Assembly (NCBI GenBank): GCA_945882215.1
Contig: CAMCWM010000040.1
Span: 1-34,420 of the forward strand
DNA length: 34,420 nucleotides
From: Akkermansia muciniphila
Lineage (GTDB): Bacteria > Verrucomicrobiota > Verrucomicrobiia > Verrucomicrobiales > Verrucomicrobiaceae
Direction: 5' to 3'
Of this stretch, positions 1 through 7,509 are shown piece by piece. Within the stretch, counting starts at the first letter, position 1. Every line of letters starts with the position of its first letter. Under the pieces are notes generated by a model. It searched no databases. It was given only the letters and a program-made list of their open reading frames with translations, and was not told the DNA's origin. Position numbers and translations under genes: made by a program.

Positions 1-1
1 C

Positions 2-277
2 TACGCTCACATCGCTGATCGTCCGTTCTTCCCCACGGTGGCCGAGTTCATGAAGAGCAAGCCGGTCATCGCCATCGCCCTCGGCGGCGACAACGTGATC
101 GCCCATGTGCGTGACCTGCTCGGCCCGACGGACTCCAAAGCCGCGCCGAAAGGCACCATCCGTGGCGATTTCGGCACGGACAAGATGACCAACGTCGTCC
201 ACGCCTCCGATTCCCCGGAAGCCGCCGCCATCGAGATCGAGCGCTTCTTCCATCACGGCGAGCTTTTCAGCTATTGA
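2..277 (+). CDS. ndk: Nucleoside diphosphate kinase, C-terminal part (5' truncated by window edge)
   Basis: Transfers the gamma phosphate of ATP to nucleoside diphosphates through a phosphohistidine, in the cytosol. The reading frame is open from base 2 and ends at TGA 275-277, so the true start lies before the window. The family hallmarks are visible: the RPFFPTV segment, the GDNVI/GPTDSKAAPKGTIRGDF stretch, and the active-site motif NVVHASDS, whose His is the phosphorylated residue. The C-terminus (HHGELFSY) is a normal Ndk ending, so the gene is intact at its 3' end. The GTG at 38 is internal and not a real start. The tRNA-Leu follows 43 bases downstream on the same strand. Confidence 0.95.
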   Translation, partial: YAHIADRPFFPTVAEFMKSKPVIAIALGGDNVIAHVRDLLGPTDSKAAPKGTIRGDFGTDKMTNVVHASDSPEAAAIEIERFFHHGELFSY

Positions 278-320
278 GGCTGACACACGTTTCGCTACAC
301 TCGCGACGCGTTCTTCCCAC

Positions 321-408
321 GCCGATGTGGTGAAATGGTAAACACAGCAGACTTAAAATCTGCTGGGAGGCAACTCCCTTGCCGGTTCGAGTCCGGCCAT
401 CGGCACCA
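321..408 (+). tRNA. tRNA-Leu (anticodon UAA)
   Basis: Full cloverleaf: the 7-bp acceptor stem GCCGATG (321-327) pairs with CATCGGC (398-404), with discriminator A405 and an encoded CCA at 406-408. The anticodon stem is GCAGA/TCTGC around the loop CTTAAAA, giving anticodon TAA, which reads UUA. A long variable arm (GGGAG-GCAA-CTCCC) identifies a class II tRNA, as expected for leucine. The T arm GCCGG-TTCGAGT-CCGGC is complete. Its 3' 59 bases recur at 7510-7568, so this gene is the attachment site of the neighbouring integrated element, and insertion left the tRNA intact. Confidence 0.97.
350..408 (+). repeat. attL: 59-bp direct repeat inside tRNA-Leu
   Basis: Identical to 7510-7568. It begins in the anticodon stem and runs to the encoded CCA. 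The anticodon arm GCAGA-CTTAAAA-TCTGC (347-363) forms the two inverted half-sites around a 7-base spacer that tyrosine integrases of tRNA-targeting elements commonly use, so crossover in the anticodon loop is likely. Confidence 0.92.
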
Positions 409-499
409 CTTAAAAGGCTGATTTTCATCAGTCTAGGAGGGATTAAGGCCAAGAGCGGCAGTCCCTAGCCTCGGCACCAGAAAGCACCAAAGGGCACGA

Positions 500-530
500 A
501 ATCCGCTAAAATAAGCGGATTCTAAGCGGA
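500..530. promoter_or_regulatory. Left-end motif cluster, candidate integrase/excisionase arm sites
   Basis: AATCCGCTAAAA (500-511) is the exact reverse complement of TTTTAGCGGATT at 7471-7482 near the other end. Two direct copies of TAAGCGGA follow, at 512-519 and 523-530, exactly 11 bases apart. The core AGCGGA resembles the att half-site (AGCAGA in the tRNA, GCGGA at attR). Repeated short sites near both ends are what arm-type or accessory-factor sites look like; the binding role is inferred. Confidence 0.45.
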
Positions 531-552
531 CGAGAGAACCCGGTGGCCAGCG

Positions 553-592
553 GCAGCACGGCAGCACGGCAGCACGGCAGCACGGCAGCATG
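553..592. repeat. Tandem octamer repeat GCAGCACG, five copies
   Basis: Four perfect copies of the 8-bp unit at 553-584, then a fifth with one change (585-592, GCAGCATG). Because 8 is not a multiple of 3, any change in copy number would shift every reading frame through it. It lies in DNA without a recognised gene. Confidence 0.85.
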
Positions 593-1110
593 ACCGACGT
601 GGCGCGGGTCCACCCTCGACCTTTAGCACTTTCCTCACCTTCTCTAATTGGCACCGTACCTGTTTTATACTTTGAATTTGAACTGTTAAGTTTCAAACCT
701 CAACTCCTAGACGGCGTGCCTCCTTGAGCAGGTTGAAGTCTGCCGCCAGCAGAACGTACATGTCCACGAACGGCAGCGGCGGATTGCTGCCGAAGATCGA
801 GCAGCGGAAACCGGGCGGACCTCGAAACGAGAGCAAGACGACAGCTACGAGGAGAATTGATTCGCTTTCCCCTTCGCCTTAACCCATCACCCCCACAATG
901 GCGGATGGCCGATGGTGGAAATCCTTGGTGACAGCCCCCAGCCGTTGGCATTTTTTCCAGCTTTACACACGCACCGGGTTAAGGCGAAATTTGCACAACC
1001 AATGCAAGAAAGGAAGAGCAAAGCAGTGGAAGCGGGAATAAACGGGAGGGGAGCCAAGGAAGGGCTGCAAAAAATTATGGCTTCATTCTTTGATCGGCCG
1101 GCGCTCAGGA

Positions 1111-1938
1111 TCAACGGGGACGCACATCAAGAGACGATCTTCGCAGCTCGATGTACTTCTGTACGTTTTCATAGCTCTCCGATTCGAGAATCTCCGGCCT
1201 TCGTTTTAAGAATTCAAACAACTCATCAACACTATGGGAAGGCGCGAAGCTGCAAAAATCGGCATAAGCTTGCTCTGCCCGTCGCTGCTCTTCCATGGCC
1301 GCCCGTCGAGCCTGCATAGCTCGCTCTTGATCCAGTGCAGCCTGATGTTCCTTGACTGCCTCAATGGTTGCTTTGGACCATCCTCCCGCAGCCCCTGCGG
1401 AGATGTCAGGAATGCCGAATATATCAAAGGATGGGCGGCGGCGCGGCTGGGGAAGACGATTTTCACCGGCAGTTCGCCATTCCCAAGGCGAAGTTGGATT
1501 TGTCTCCTGCCACAAACCACTTTGTGCCGTTTGCGCTCGAACTTGTGCGTTAGCCAAACTGCGATCCTTGGAATACTCCGCATAGTGCCAAGCAAACCCA
1601 TAGAACACGAGGCTAAGGTTCACATTGGATTTGTCCACGTAAGCGGTGGCCAGCATACGTTTGTAGCGGTCGGTCCCGCTGATTTGCAGTGCGATAATTC
1701 GACCAAACACCATGCCGCTGAGGGCTTGCTTAGCCTGCGGACCGAAGGACTGATCCAATTCAGGCGCATCAATGCCATCCAGCCTGATTTTTATTCTCGC
1801 GCCACCGGGGGATAAAACGGTGATCGTATCGCCATCATGGATCTCAACAACGCGGCAGGATATTGTCTCAGCTCGCAGATTGCCCACGAGGGACATGAAG
1901 CACAACAGCACTATGAGGCTCGCGGGAAGATGTTGCAT
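1111..1938 (-). CDS. Secreted staphylococcal-nuclease-like (thermonuclease family) nuclease
   Basis: A 275-residue protein: an N-terminal signal peptide (hydrophobic core LIVLLCFMSLVG, probable cleavage after LRA), then an SNase-like domain at about residues 25-150, then a charged helical tail. Expected catalytic residues of the family are present: Asp37 (HDGDT), Arg52, Asp57 and Glu60 (IRLDGIDAPE) and Arg94 (RYKRMLA), corresponding to Asp21, Arg35, Asp40, Glu43 and Arg87 of staphylococcal nuclease. The tail (about 190-275) has an Ala/Gln/Glu/Arg-rich probable coiled coil and no family I recognise. The start at 1938 places the signal peptide at the N-terminus; an ATG at 1971 would add 11 residues. 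Likely a calcium-dependent exported DNA/RNA-cleaving enzyme carried as cargo. Confidence 0.88.
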   Translation of the reverse strand: MQHLPASLIVLLCFMSLVGNLRAETISCRVVEIHDGDTITVLSPGGARIKIRLDGIDAPELDQSFGPQAKQALSGMVFGRIIALQISGTDRYKRMLATAYVDKSNVNLSLVFYGFAWHYAEYSKDRSLANAQVRAQTAQSGLWQETNPTSPWEWRTAGENRLPQPRRRPSFDIFGIPDISAGAAGGWSKATIEAVKEHQAALDQERAMQARRAAMEEQRRAEQAYADFCSFAPSHSVDELFEFLKRRPEILESESYENVQKYIELRRSSLDVRPR

Positions 1939-2150
1939 CACCCAACGTGGAAAAAACGGGCTGCAAAGCAAACCGTATTCTGTGCTGTCATCGCTGGCGA
2001 TTTTCCGCTTGCATCACTTTGCCTTCCCCTTCGCTCTCCACTCCCACGGCGGCACGGGCGCAGGATCACTCCACAAGCCACGCTTTGCCCCTTTTGCGGC
2101 GTTCTGCGCTGCCAGCAGTGCCGTTCAATAAGTGGGCCGGGTGGCACGAC

Positions 2151-2483
2151 TCACTCGAACGTGAAGCCCGCAGAGGGCGGCAGGCCAGCCGCCATTGCGG
2201 CGAGGGAGGAAGCCGCTATCGCGGCTGCATTGAACTCCTGCTCAGTGGCTTCACTGACAATGAGCAAGCCCCACCCATCCTCGCCCTTTTTGCAGCCTGT
2301 GCCGTAAAAGAGTGCGAGCACGCCTTGCCGCTTCTTCTCACAGTAAAAGACGTTCTGTGCGATGTTGCCTTTACCGGGGCTGCGCATTGAGGCCGTGACT
2401 GGCATTTCGTCGATCCATTCGGGGCGGCAGGTTTTGAGGAATTCAATGGCGGCGGCGTTGTCGGTGATCAGGTCGGTTTTCAT
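2151..2483 (-). CDS. Small hypothetical protein of the element
   Basis: 110 residues from an ATG at 2483. I do not recognise the family. The middle is mixed and protein-like (EFLKTCRPEWIDEMPVTASM; YCEKKRQGVLALFYGTGCKKGEDGWGLLIVSEATEQEF), suggesting a small alpha/beta fold, and the C-terminal third is Ala-rich. No signal peptide or membrane segment is seen. It lies 102 bases downstream of the primase stop on the same strand, between replication functions and the secreted nuclease, so it could be cargo or an accessory replication protein. Codon use looks coding, but homology would be needed to be certain. Confidence 0.6.
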   Translation of the reverse strand: MKTDLITDNAAAIEFLKTCRPEWIDEMPVTASMRSPGKGNIAQNVFYCEKKRQGVLALFYGTGCKKGEDGWGLLIVSEATEQEFNAAAIAASSLAAMAAGLPPSAGFTFE

Positions 2484-2541
2484 GGGGATGTATAAAATGT
2501 ATATGTCTGTTCGATGGGGTAGCGTTCATGCTTGGCCGATT

Positions 2542-2638
2542 ACCATTTGACCATTTGACCCCGTTTTTCCGATAACTTTCTCTAATCACTCTCCATGTAC
2601 AGGTTTGGTGGAAAAAGGCTCCAAATCGTCAAATGGTA
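2542..2638. repeat. Iteron-like TACCATTTGA repeats beside the primase gene
   Basis: The octamer ACCATTTG occurs twice in tandem followed by ACC (2542-2560). TACCATTTGA at 2541-2550 has an exact inverted copy, TCAAATGGTA, at 2629-2638 inside the last codons of the primase gene. Short repeats next to a P4-type primase can mark the replication origin; that role is inferred, and the repeats are few. Confidence 0.3.
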
Positions 2639-5078
2639 AATCCTCTCTGATGCGGCACTCAGCCCACATTCGAGATGGCAGCTCAATGAATCCGCGCTCC
2701 TTCAACTGCCTCGAAAGCCTCTTGGAAGGGAGCGGCAATCTCTGACCACAATTTCTGGCCCATCGGTCGTAGGCTTGATATATGACGCCCTTGCTTGCGG
2801 TGAAGCCCCGCCCACGCTCAAGGCATTCGTCAATGAAGTCGCCAAGGGTGTCTTGATCGCTCTTGTACTCGTTGGTCGCAGCGGTGACGCAATGAGGGGG
2901 CGCTAGGCCGATGTCGTGATATTGGCGGAGTCCTGCCAACGCCCAGTTGAGGATTCCCGGCAGTTCGGCACTGAGTTTGACGGCAAGTTGGTTGTCCTGC
3001 TCCTCATTGCTTATGCAGGCGGTGAAAGGGACGAGCAGCACGCGCCGCCAGATGCCGTGATCCGTACCGCAGATCTCAGGCTTGTGATTCCCAAACATCC
3101 AGAGCTTGCAGACCGGGCGGAAATCAAACCCGTCATTGTAGAGCCGCCTGCCCCGCAACGTGTCGCCGCCCGTGAGGTCTTTGACGAGCTTTTCATTGAG
3201 CTTCACGCCGTCCGCCGTCTCAGAGCCGAAGAGCATTCGGACTCCCGGCAGCCCTGCAAGCTCATCCAGTGGTGCCTCGCCGCCAAACTTGGAAACCGAC
3301 AGCAGCCTGTCACTGGAACGCCTGCCATATTCACCGGACAACAACTGCCAGGTTTCGATGAAGACGGATTTCCCGTTCTTTCCGCAGCCATGCAGGAACC
3401 AGAAGACGTGCTCCGCTGTCAGCCCTGTGAGAGAGTAGCCAATGCTGCGCTGCAAAAACTCGGCAAGCCCTGCATGCTCTCGCGTCACCCGTTCGATGAA
3501 CTTTTCCCACTGGGGGCATGTCGCGGATGGATCAAAATCGGTGGCGATTGACTTGGTGATGTGGTGCTCCCGAGCGTTGGTGAGCAGTACGCATTCCTTC
3601 AAATCGAGGATGCCGTTCGGTACACCTAGAAGCCAGGGGGCTGCGTCCACGGCGTCTCCATCCATGATGATTCGCGACTGGTGTTTCATCATTTCCAGAG
3701 CAGCGCTGCGCGTCTTCCGATCTCCAAGCGAGAGGGCGCGTTTGACCGCTTTCTTTTTTCGTTCATCGTCGTCAATGTCCGCAGCTTCACGGAGCCACTC
3801 TTTGCCGCAGACATCGACCATCTGATTGAGCCAAGTGCCGGTTCCATCCACCCGCCAGCGGTAGCCGCTCCAAATGAGCCAGTTGTCCTGCTTCGGGACA
3901 TATCGAATGTTGATGCCAATGCGAGAGACGATTGCCTCTGCATTGCCCACGTCACTGCCAGCGTAGGCTGTGAGAGGGCGCATTAAGTCTGGGTGCATCC
4001 AACCGCCCTCAATTGCTCTCATGATGAGCGTGCCAATGGTGACGGGACGACGGCCCACTGGTGTTTCCTTCGCCGTCCGCCAGTTGGTTTCACAATCTGC
4101 TCGATCAACATAGTTGCTGCCCGTGCGGCTCCATTCGTCGAGTATGTCCAAGGCAGTCGGGTCGTCCCCGAACTGATGCTTAGCCGCCAGAAATAGCCCG
4201 ACCCACTTTTCCCGGCCACAGTCAGCCGGAATATGCTTTAGCGCGTCGCGGAGCATATCGAGGGTGAACTTGAAATCTGGTTCTTTGTAGAACCGGAGAA
4301 AATCATCCTCTGCGTCAAAAGCAATGCGGGCGACGGTGGCGGGTTTTCCATGAGACACGAGAGGGGACAGCGAAGCTTCATTCGTGGCGATGTCTTCCAC
4401 GTTGAATGCCCACCCGTCGAACTGCGCGGCAACCAACGGTTCCGGGTCAAGCACGTCACAATGATGCTTAAAGACCGTTGGAAGAATCATCGGTTGCGTT
4501 ACAACAGCCGATTCACGGGTGACGTACGGCAGTCCAAGCAATCCTCCGATTGTTTGCACAGCTTGGGGGTAGAGGTCTGGCGGGATTTCTGATGCCTCTA
4601 CCATCACACGGAGGCGAGGCTTATCGTGCGTCGAGGAAATTGTGCGGAACACGGCGAAGTTGAAACCTTTCAGCCGCTCTGATAACAGCCGGGGGTTCTC
4701 AACAAACGGTTGGGCGTGATCTGAATCGTCCACGTCCACAAAAAGCAAAAAGCAGTTGCCCGCATGTTCCGTGGTCCTGCCCTCCCAAGGCGACGATGGA
4801 AAGGTGCAGGCGGTGGCGTAGGGAGCTTTTTTTTTGACTTCTTTTCGCTGCCTCTCGTCGAGCGCCCAGAATTGAAGGTACGTTATGGCCAGAATGAAGG
4901 GGTTTTTGATTAGCGAATCCACCAAATTTTTGAAGGTGGTGGCGGCGTGAGTGGTGAGCGTCTTTGAGGCGACGTTCTTGCCTGAGAAAAATGAGGGCAT
5001 GATGGGTAGCGGTTGCTCCCTTGCCGAAAAAGAAATTCGAGGTACTTTTGTGCTGGTTCGACGCCACACAAACAGCAT
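2586..5078 (-). CDS. P4/D5-family primase-helicase
   Basis: Replication protein of the element, 830 residues. An N-terminal primase-polymerase-like region has the acidic cluster VDVDD (114-118) and a downstream basic strand (KPRLRVMV, about 153-160). A PriCT-2 domain spans about 276-355 (LRDALKHIPADCGREKWVGLF...). A D5_N-type region (about 395-550) precedes a superfamily 3 helicase core with Walker A GCGKNGKS (564-571), Walker B VRMLFGSE (613-620) and the sensor segment FGNHKP (Asn664). Such proteins prime and unwind DNA at the element's own origin. The start at 5078 is chosen because AAGGA lies 9 bases upstream; an internal ATG at 5000 is the alternative and would leave all domains intact. 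The gene follows the HTH gene after 42 bases. Confidence 0.93.
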   Translation of the reverse strand: MLFVWRRTSTKVPRISFSAREQPLPIMPSFFSGKNVASKTLTTHAATTFKNLVDSLIKNPFILAITYLQFWALDERQRKEVKKKAPYATACTFPSSPWEGRTTEHAGNCFLLFVDVDDSDHAQPFVENPRLLSERLKGFNFAVFRTISSTHDKPRLRVMVEASEIPPDLYPQAVQTIGGLLGLPYVTRESAVVTQPMILPTVFKHHCDVLDPEPLVAAQFDGWAFNVEDIATNEASLSPLVSHGKPATVARIAFDAEDDFLRFYKEPDFKFTLDMLRDALKHIPADCGREKWVGLFLAAKHQFGDDPTALDILDEWSRTGSNYVDRADCETNWRTAKETPVGRRPVTIGTLIMRAIEGGWMHPDLMRPLTAYAGSDVGNAEAIVSRIGINIRYVPKQDNWLIWSGYRWRVDGTGTWLNQMVDVCGKEWLREAADIDDDERKKKAVKRALSLGDRKTRSAALEMMKHQSRIIMDGDAVDAAPWLLGVPNGILDLKECVLLTNAREHHITKSIATDFDPSATCPQWEKFIERVTREHAGLAEFLQRSIGYSLTGLTAEHVFWFLHGCGKNGKSVFIETWQLLSGEYGRRSSDRLLSVSKFGGEAPLDELAGLPGVRMLFGSETADGVKLNEKLVKDLTGGDTLRGRRLYNDGFDFRPVCKLWMFGNHKPEICGTDHGIWRRVLLVPFTACISNEEQDNQLAVKLSAELPGILNWALAGLRQYHDIGLAPPHCVTAATNEYKSDQDTLGDFIDECLERGRGFTASKGVIYQAYDRWARNCGQRLPLPSKRLSRQLKERGFIELPSRMWAECRIREDLPFDDLEPFSTKPVHGE

Positions 5079-5120
5079 CCCGTTTTTCCTTGGCAGGGGG
5101 ACGGGTTTGTTGTTGTGGGG

Positions 5121-5363
5121 TTATCGAGCGACTTCTTTTTCCTCAAATTTTTCGAGGGCTGTTTTGACCTTGGCGAAGTCGTATCTTCGCACGCGTCCAA
5201 CCAGCACTGAAGGAACGACGCGGGAGCGTGTCCAATTGCCGAGGCATCGGCGTGAGATGCTGAGTTTCTTGGCGGTTTGCTCAGGAGTGAGCAGTTCAGC
5301 GGAGGTGCTGTTTGATGGGGTGAGGGGCGGGGCGGATATAGTTTTCATCGGCTTGTGCCCCAT
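5121..5363 (-). CDS. AlpA/excisionase-like helix-turn-helix protein
   Basis: 80 residues with a MerR-like winged HTH of the HTH_17 type at about 24-67: LLTPEQTAKKLSISRRCLGNW, then VPSVLVGRVRRYDFAKV. In satellites and integrated elements these small proteins act as excisionases or as activators of the integrase and replication genes (established for P4-type AlpA). It lies directly upstream of the primase gene on the same strand, so the two are probably cotranscribed. An AGGAGG sits 17 bases before the ATG, rather far for an ideal ribosome binding site, so the exact start is uncertain; Met6 is an alternative. Confidence 0.82.
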   Translation of the reverse strand: MGHKPMKTISAPPLTPSNSTSAELLTPEQTAKKLSISRRCLGNWTRSRVVPSVLVGRVRRYDFAKVKTALEKFEEKEVAR

Positions 5364-5427
5364 GATGCGCTCTAGTGCCGCCTCCTGAAATGTACTGGCG
5401 GAAGTCCTTCAGTACAAGTTCGCTGCA

Positions 5428-6189
5428 TTATCTGCGAGAGTGTTTTCTCTTGTTTTGCGGTTTCGCCTTCGGAAGCCCTGCCAAACCCACCCGTTTCAAT
5501 TCCCTGTCGAAGTGGTGCGGTTCACGGGACCATTTCTCAGAAACTGCTTCCTTGAGTGCTCTTTTCGTCGGCAGTCCTCTGGGGACGAATTCTGGATGCA
5601 GCACGCGCTTGCACTGGTGCCTGATTTGTTTCCGAAGCGAACGTATGAACTCTTTCCCATCGACCGTTGGTGGCCGGGGCGGATCTTCACTAAAGGGCAG
5701 CAACAAGTCATCTATTTTCAGACCGCTCAATTCCACAAAAGTTTGCAAAATCAGGACCGCCATTTCGTCACCAGCGCTGTTCAGATACTCTGAAAGCGAA
5801 GGAAAATGTCCTTTCAAAATGCCGTCTTTTGCATGTTCCATTCCATACTTGGCTAGCGCTGCGAGAGCTGTCCAATTCCCCCAAAACATCTTTAAAAGGA
5901 TGTAGTCCCTTAGTTCGTTTACGACTTCCAATGCCAGAGATTTATTTTTTGCGCCGCTCTGAATGCGATTGAGCATTTCCACGACGGACGGGTCAATTTT
6001 ACGCAGTAACAATCTCGATCTTAAATCGCAGGCTTCTTCTCTGAGAAAGACCGCTGCGAATTTCTCCCTGTCAGCAGCGGACAGCATTTCCCAAGGTTGA
6101 ACACCTGTTTTGAGTGGTGCCGTTTTTTTGGGTAGCTGGGAGCCAACCCAAACGCTTGAACCGCTACCTGTAATCTGCGAGGACTTCAT
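5428..6189 (-). CDS. Unknown protein translationally coupled to the integrase
   Basis: 253 residues, family not recognised. Its ATG (6187-6189) overlaps the integrase stop (6186-6188) in the arrangement ATGA, which points to coupled translation. The body is largely predicted helical, with an Arg/Leu-rich section (REEACDLRSRLLLRKIDPSVVEML) and a segment LRDYILLKMFWGNWTALAALAKYGMEHA that is amphipathic more than a clear membrane span. The C-terminus is strongly basic (KAKPQNKRKHSRR), suggesting nucleic-acid contact. There is no signal peptide. Possible roles are an integration/excision cofactor or a cargo (including defence) protein; the sequence does not decide. Base composition is visibly lower in GC than chromosomal neighbours. 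Confidence 0.75.
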   Translation of the reverse strand: MKSSQITGSGSSVWVGSQLPKKTAPLKTGVQPWEMLSAADREKFAAVFLREEACDLRSRLLLRKIDPSVVEMLNRIQSGAKNKSLALEVVNELRDYILLKMFWGNWTALAALAKYGMEHAKDGILKGHFPSLSEYLNSAGDEMAVLILQTFVELSGLKIDDLLLPFSEDPPRPPTVDGKEFIRSLRKQIRHQCKRVLHPEFVPRGLPTKRALKEAVSEKWSREPHHFDRELKRVGLAGLPKAKPQNKRKHSRR

Positions 6190-7436
6190 GCCACCATCGA
6201 GGGTGAAGGTTGAGAGTGGCGGGCGGGCTGCTCCATTGGTACGATGTTCGATTCGCCTTCTGCTTCGGGGAAGATGGCGAAGAACTCGTCGCCCTGCTCA
6301 AACGGCACGGCCTTCTGATAGTGTCTCTTCACCACGCTGGGGGAGTTGCCCATCACCTCGGAAACATGGCCGATGTCTTTGGTGCGTGCCATCTCGTAGG
6401 TGCCGAAGGAATGCCGCGTGCCGTCCTGCGGCCATTCGATGATGCCAGCTCGCTTGAACGTTTGCTTTTTGATCTCGTCCACCGTCTCAGGAGCAACCGG
6501 GCCGTGAGACTTCGCCACGGGCAACAGCCATGCTTTCATGTTTGGCGTGATTGGCACAAGCCGTTTGCGCCTGGTTTTAGAAACGTCGCTCTCAATGGTG
6601 ATGTAGCCGGTCAGGAGGTTGACCGAACGCCAGTCGAGGCGCTTGATCTCGGCATCACGCACGCCACCAAAGAGGGCGATGGCGTAGTACCCCCGAATGG
6701 AATCGTCGGCGGCATTCAGGAGAGCACGGGTTTGTGGGATGGTCAGAATCTCAGGGCTGGATTCCTCAACATCGCGGCAGTCGATTTTGGCAATGACGTT
6801 CACGGCTGCCCACGACTTCGATATGGCAAAGTTCCAAAGGAGGTTCAGGTACCGCCGTTCGTTGTTCCATGAGATGGCCCCCACGTTGAGGCTGTCGAGC
6901 CATTGCTCTATTTCGGCGGCGTTGAGTTCGGCAATCATGCGCGTACCGAACATCTGGCAGAAGCGAGTCAGCTTCATGGACATGTCGCGCTGATAGCGTT
7001 CACGCTTGCCCTTCTTTTCTTTGAGGGCCAGCAGCGCGGCGACAACCTCGGATACGGGCTTGCTGGTGCAGGTGGCTTTCAGGTGTTCGAGGTAGAACGC
7101 CACGGCATCGCCAATGCTCTTGCCGTAGGCGTCGAGTTCGTGCCGCCAGTTCATTACGTCGCGCTTGAGGTTGTTGGTCATGGCGGACGCTGCCTGCGCG
7201 CCCACGTTGCCAGCCTCCACGGCCCAAGCCTGGGCTTTGGTCAGTGCCTCGCCTTTCTCGGCAAAGTATTCGGTTTCTCGCTTGGTCTGGCCCTTCTGGC
7301 GTTTGACCACCGCGAACTGGTACGGCGGCTTGTCGATGCTCTGAACGGTGATGGTGTAGGCACCACAGGGAATCCGCTTGATGGGGCGGCGGCGACGGCG
7401 GGAGGGAAGTGTTTTCGGCATGGGAGAACATCCCAT
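6186..7436 (-). CDS. Tyrosine recombinase (integrase)
   Basis: 416 residues. A basic N-terminus is followed by an arm-type/core-binding region (about 60-210) and a catalytic domain (about 225-385). Catalytic residues: Arg260 (FGGVRDAEIKRLDW), a candidate Lys at about 288 (SKTRRKRLVPI), Arg341 in DGTRHSFGTY and the nucleophile Tyr373 (KRHYQKAV). Two usual His positions are changed: the first His of HxxR is Asp338, and the HxxH/W-type position is Asn364 (MGNSPS). It lies just inside attR and reads inward, the usual place for an integrase acting on the tRNA-Leu att site. The start could be Met6 (7421). It likely catalyses both integration and, with the HTH protein, excision. Confidence 0.95.
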   Translation of the reverse strand: MGCSPMPKTLPSRRRRRPIKRIPCGAYTITVQSIDKPPYQFAVVKRQKGQTKRETEYFAEKGEALTKAQAWAVEAGNVGAQAASAMTNNLKRDVMNWRHELDAYGKSIGDAVAFYLEHLKATCTSKPVSEVVAALLALKEKKGKRERYQRDMSMKLTRFCQMFGTRMIAELNAAEIEQWLDSLNVGAISWNNERRYLNLLWNFAISKSWAAVNVIAKIDCRDVEESSPEILTIPQTRALLNAADDSIRGYYAIALFGGVRDAEIKRLDWRSVNLLTGYITIESDVSKTRRKRLVPITPNMKAWLLPVAKSHGPVAPETVDEIKKQTFKRAGIIEWPQDGTRHSFGTYEMARTKDIGHVSEVMGNSPSVVKRHYQKAVPFEQGDEFFAIFPEAEGESNIVPMEQPARHSQPSPSMVA

Positions 7437-7461
7437 GGCATGCGGTGGAAAGCAACGGCAA

Positions 7462-7482
7462 TAAGCAGACTTTTAGCGGATT
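7462..7482. promoter_or_regulatory. Right-end motif pair, candidate integrase/excisionase arm sites
   Basis: TAAGCAGA (7462-7469) and TTAGCGGA (7473-7480) lie exactly 11 bases apart, the same pitch as the pair at 512-530 at the left end. TTTTAGCGGATT (7471-7482) is the exact reverse complement of 500-511. The cluster sits 27 bases inside attR and upstream of the integrase start, so it could also serve the integrase promoter. Confidence 0.45.
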
Positions 7483-7509
7483 CGCACTCGCTCCCCTACT
7501 GTCACTGCG

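Larger units (their letters stand above)
409..1110. other. Left end of the element, no confident gene
   Basis: About 700 bases with no ORF that looks like a real protein. It holds the motif cluster at 500-530, a five-copy octamer repeat at 553-592, and a short minus-strand frame ending at TGA 693-695 whose tail (VDMYVLLAADFNLLKEARRLGVEV) looks like natural protein sequence but is open for only about 62 codons. I read this as the decayed or non-coding end of the element. Confidence 0.5.

Noticed and set aside
553..592. CRISPR array
   Set aside because: Units are 8 bases in direct tandem without spacers.
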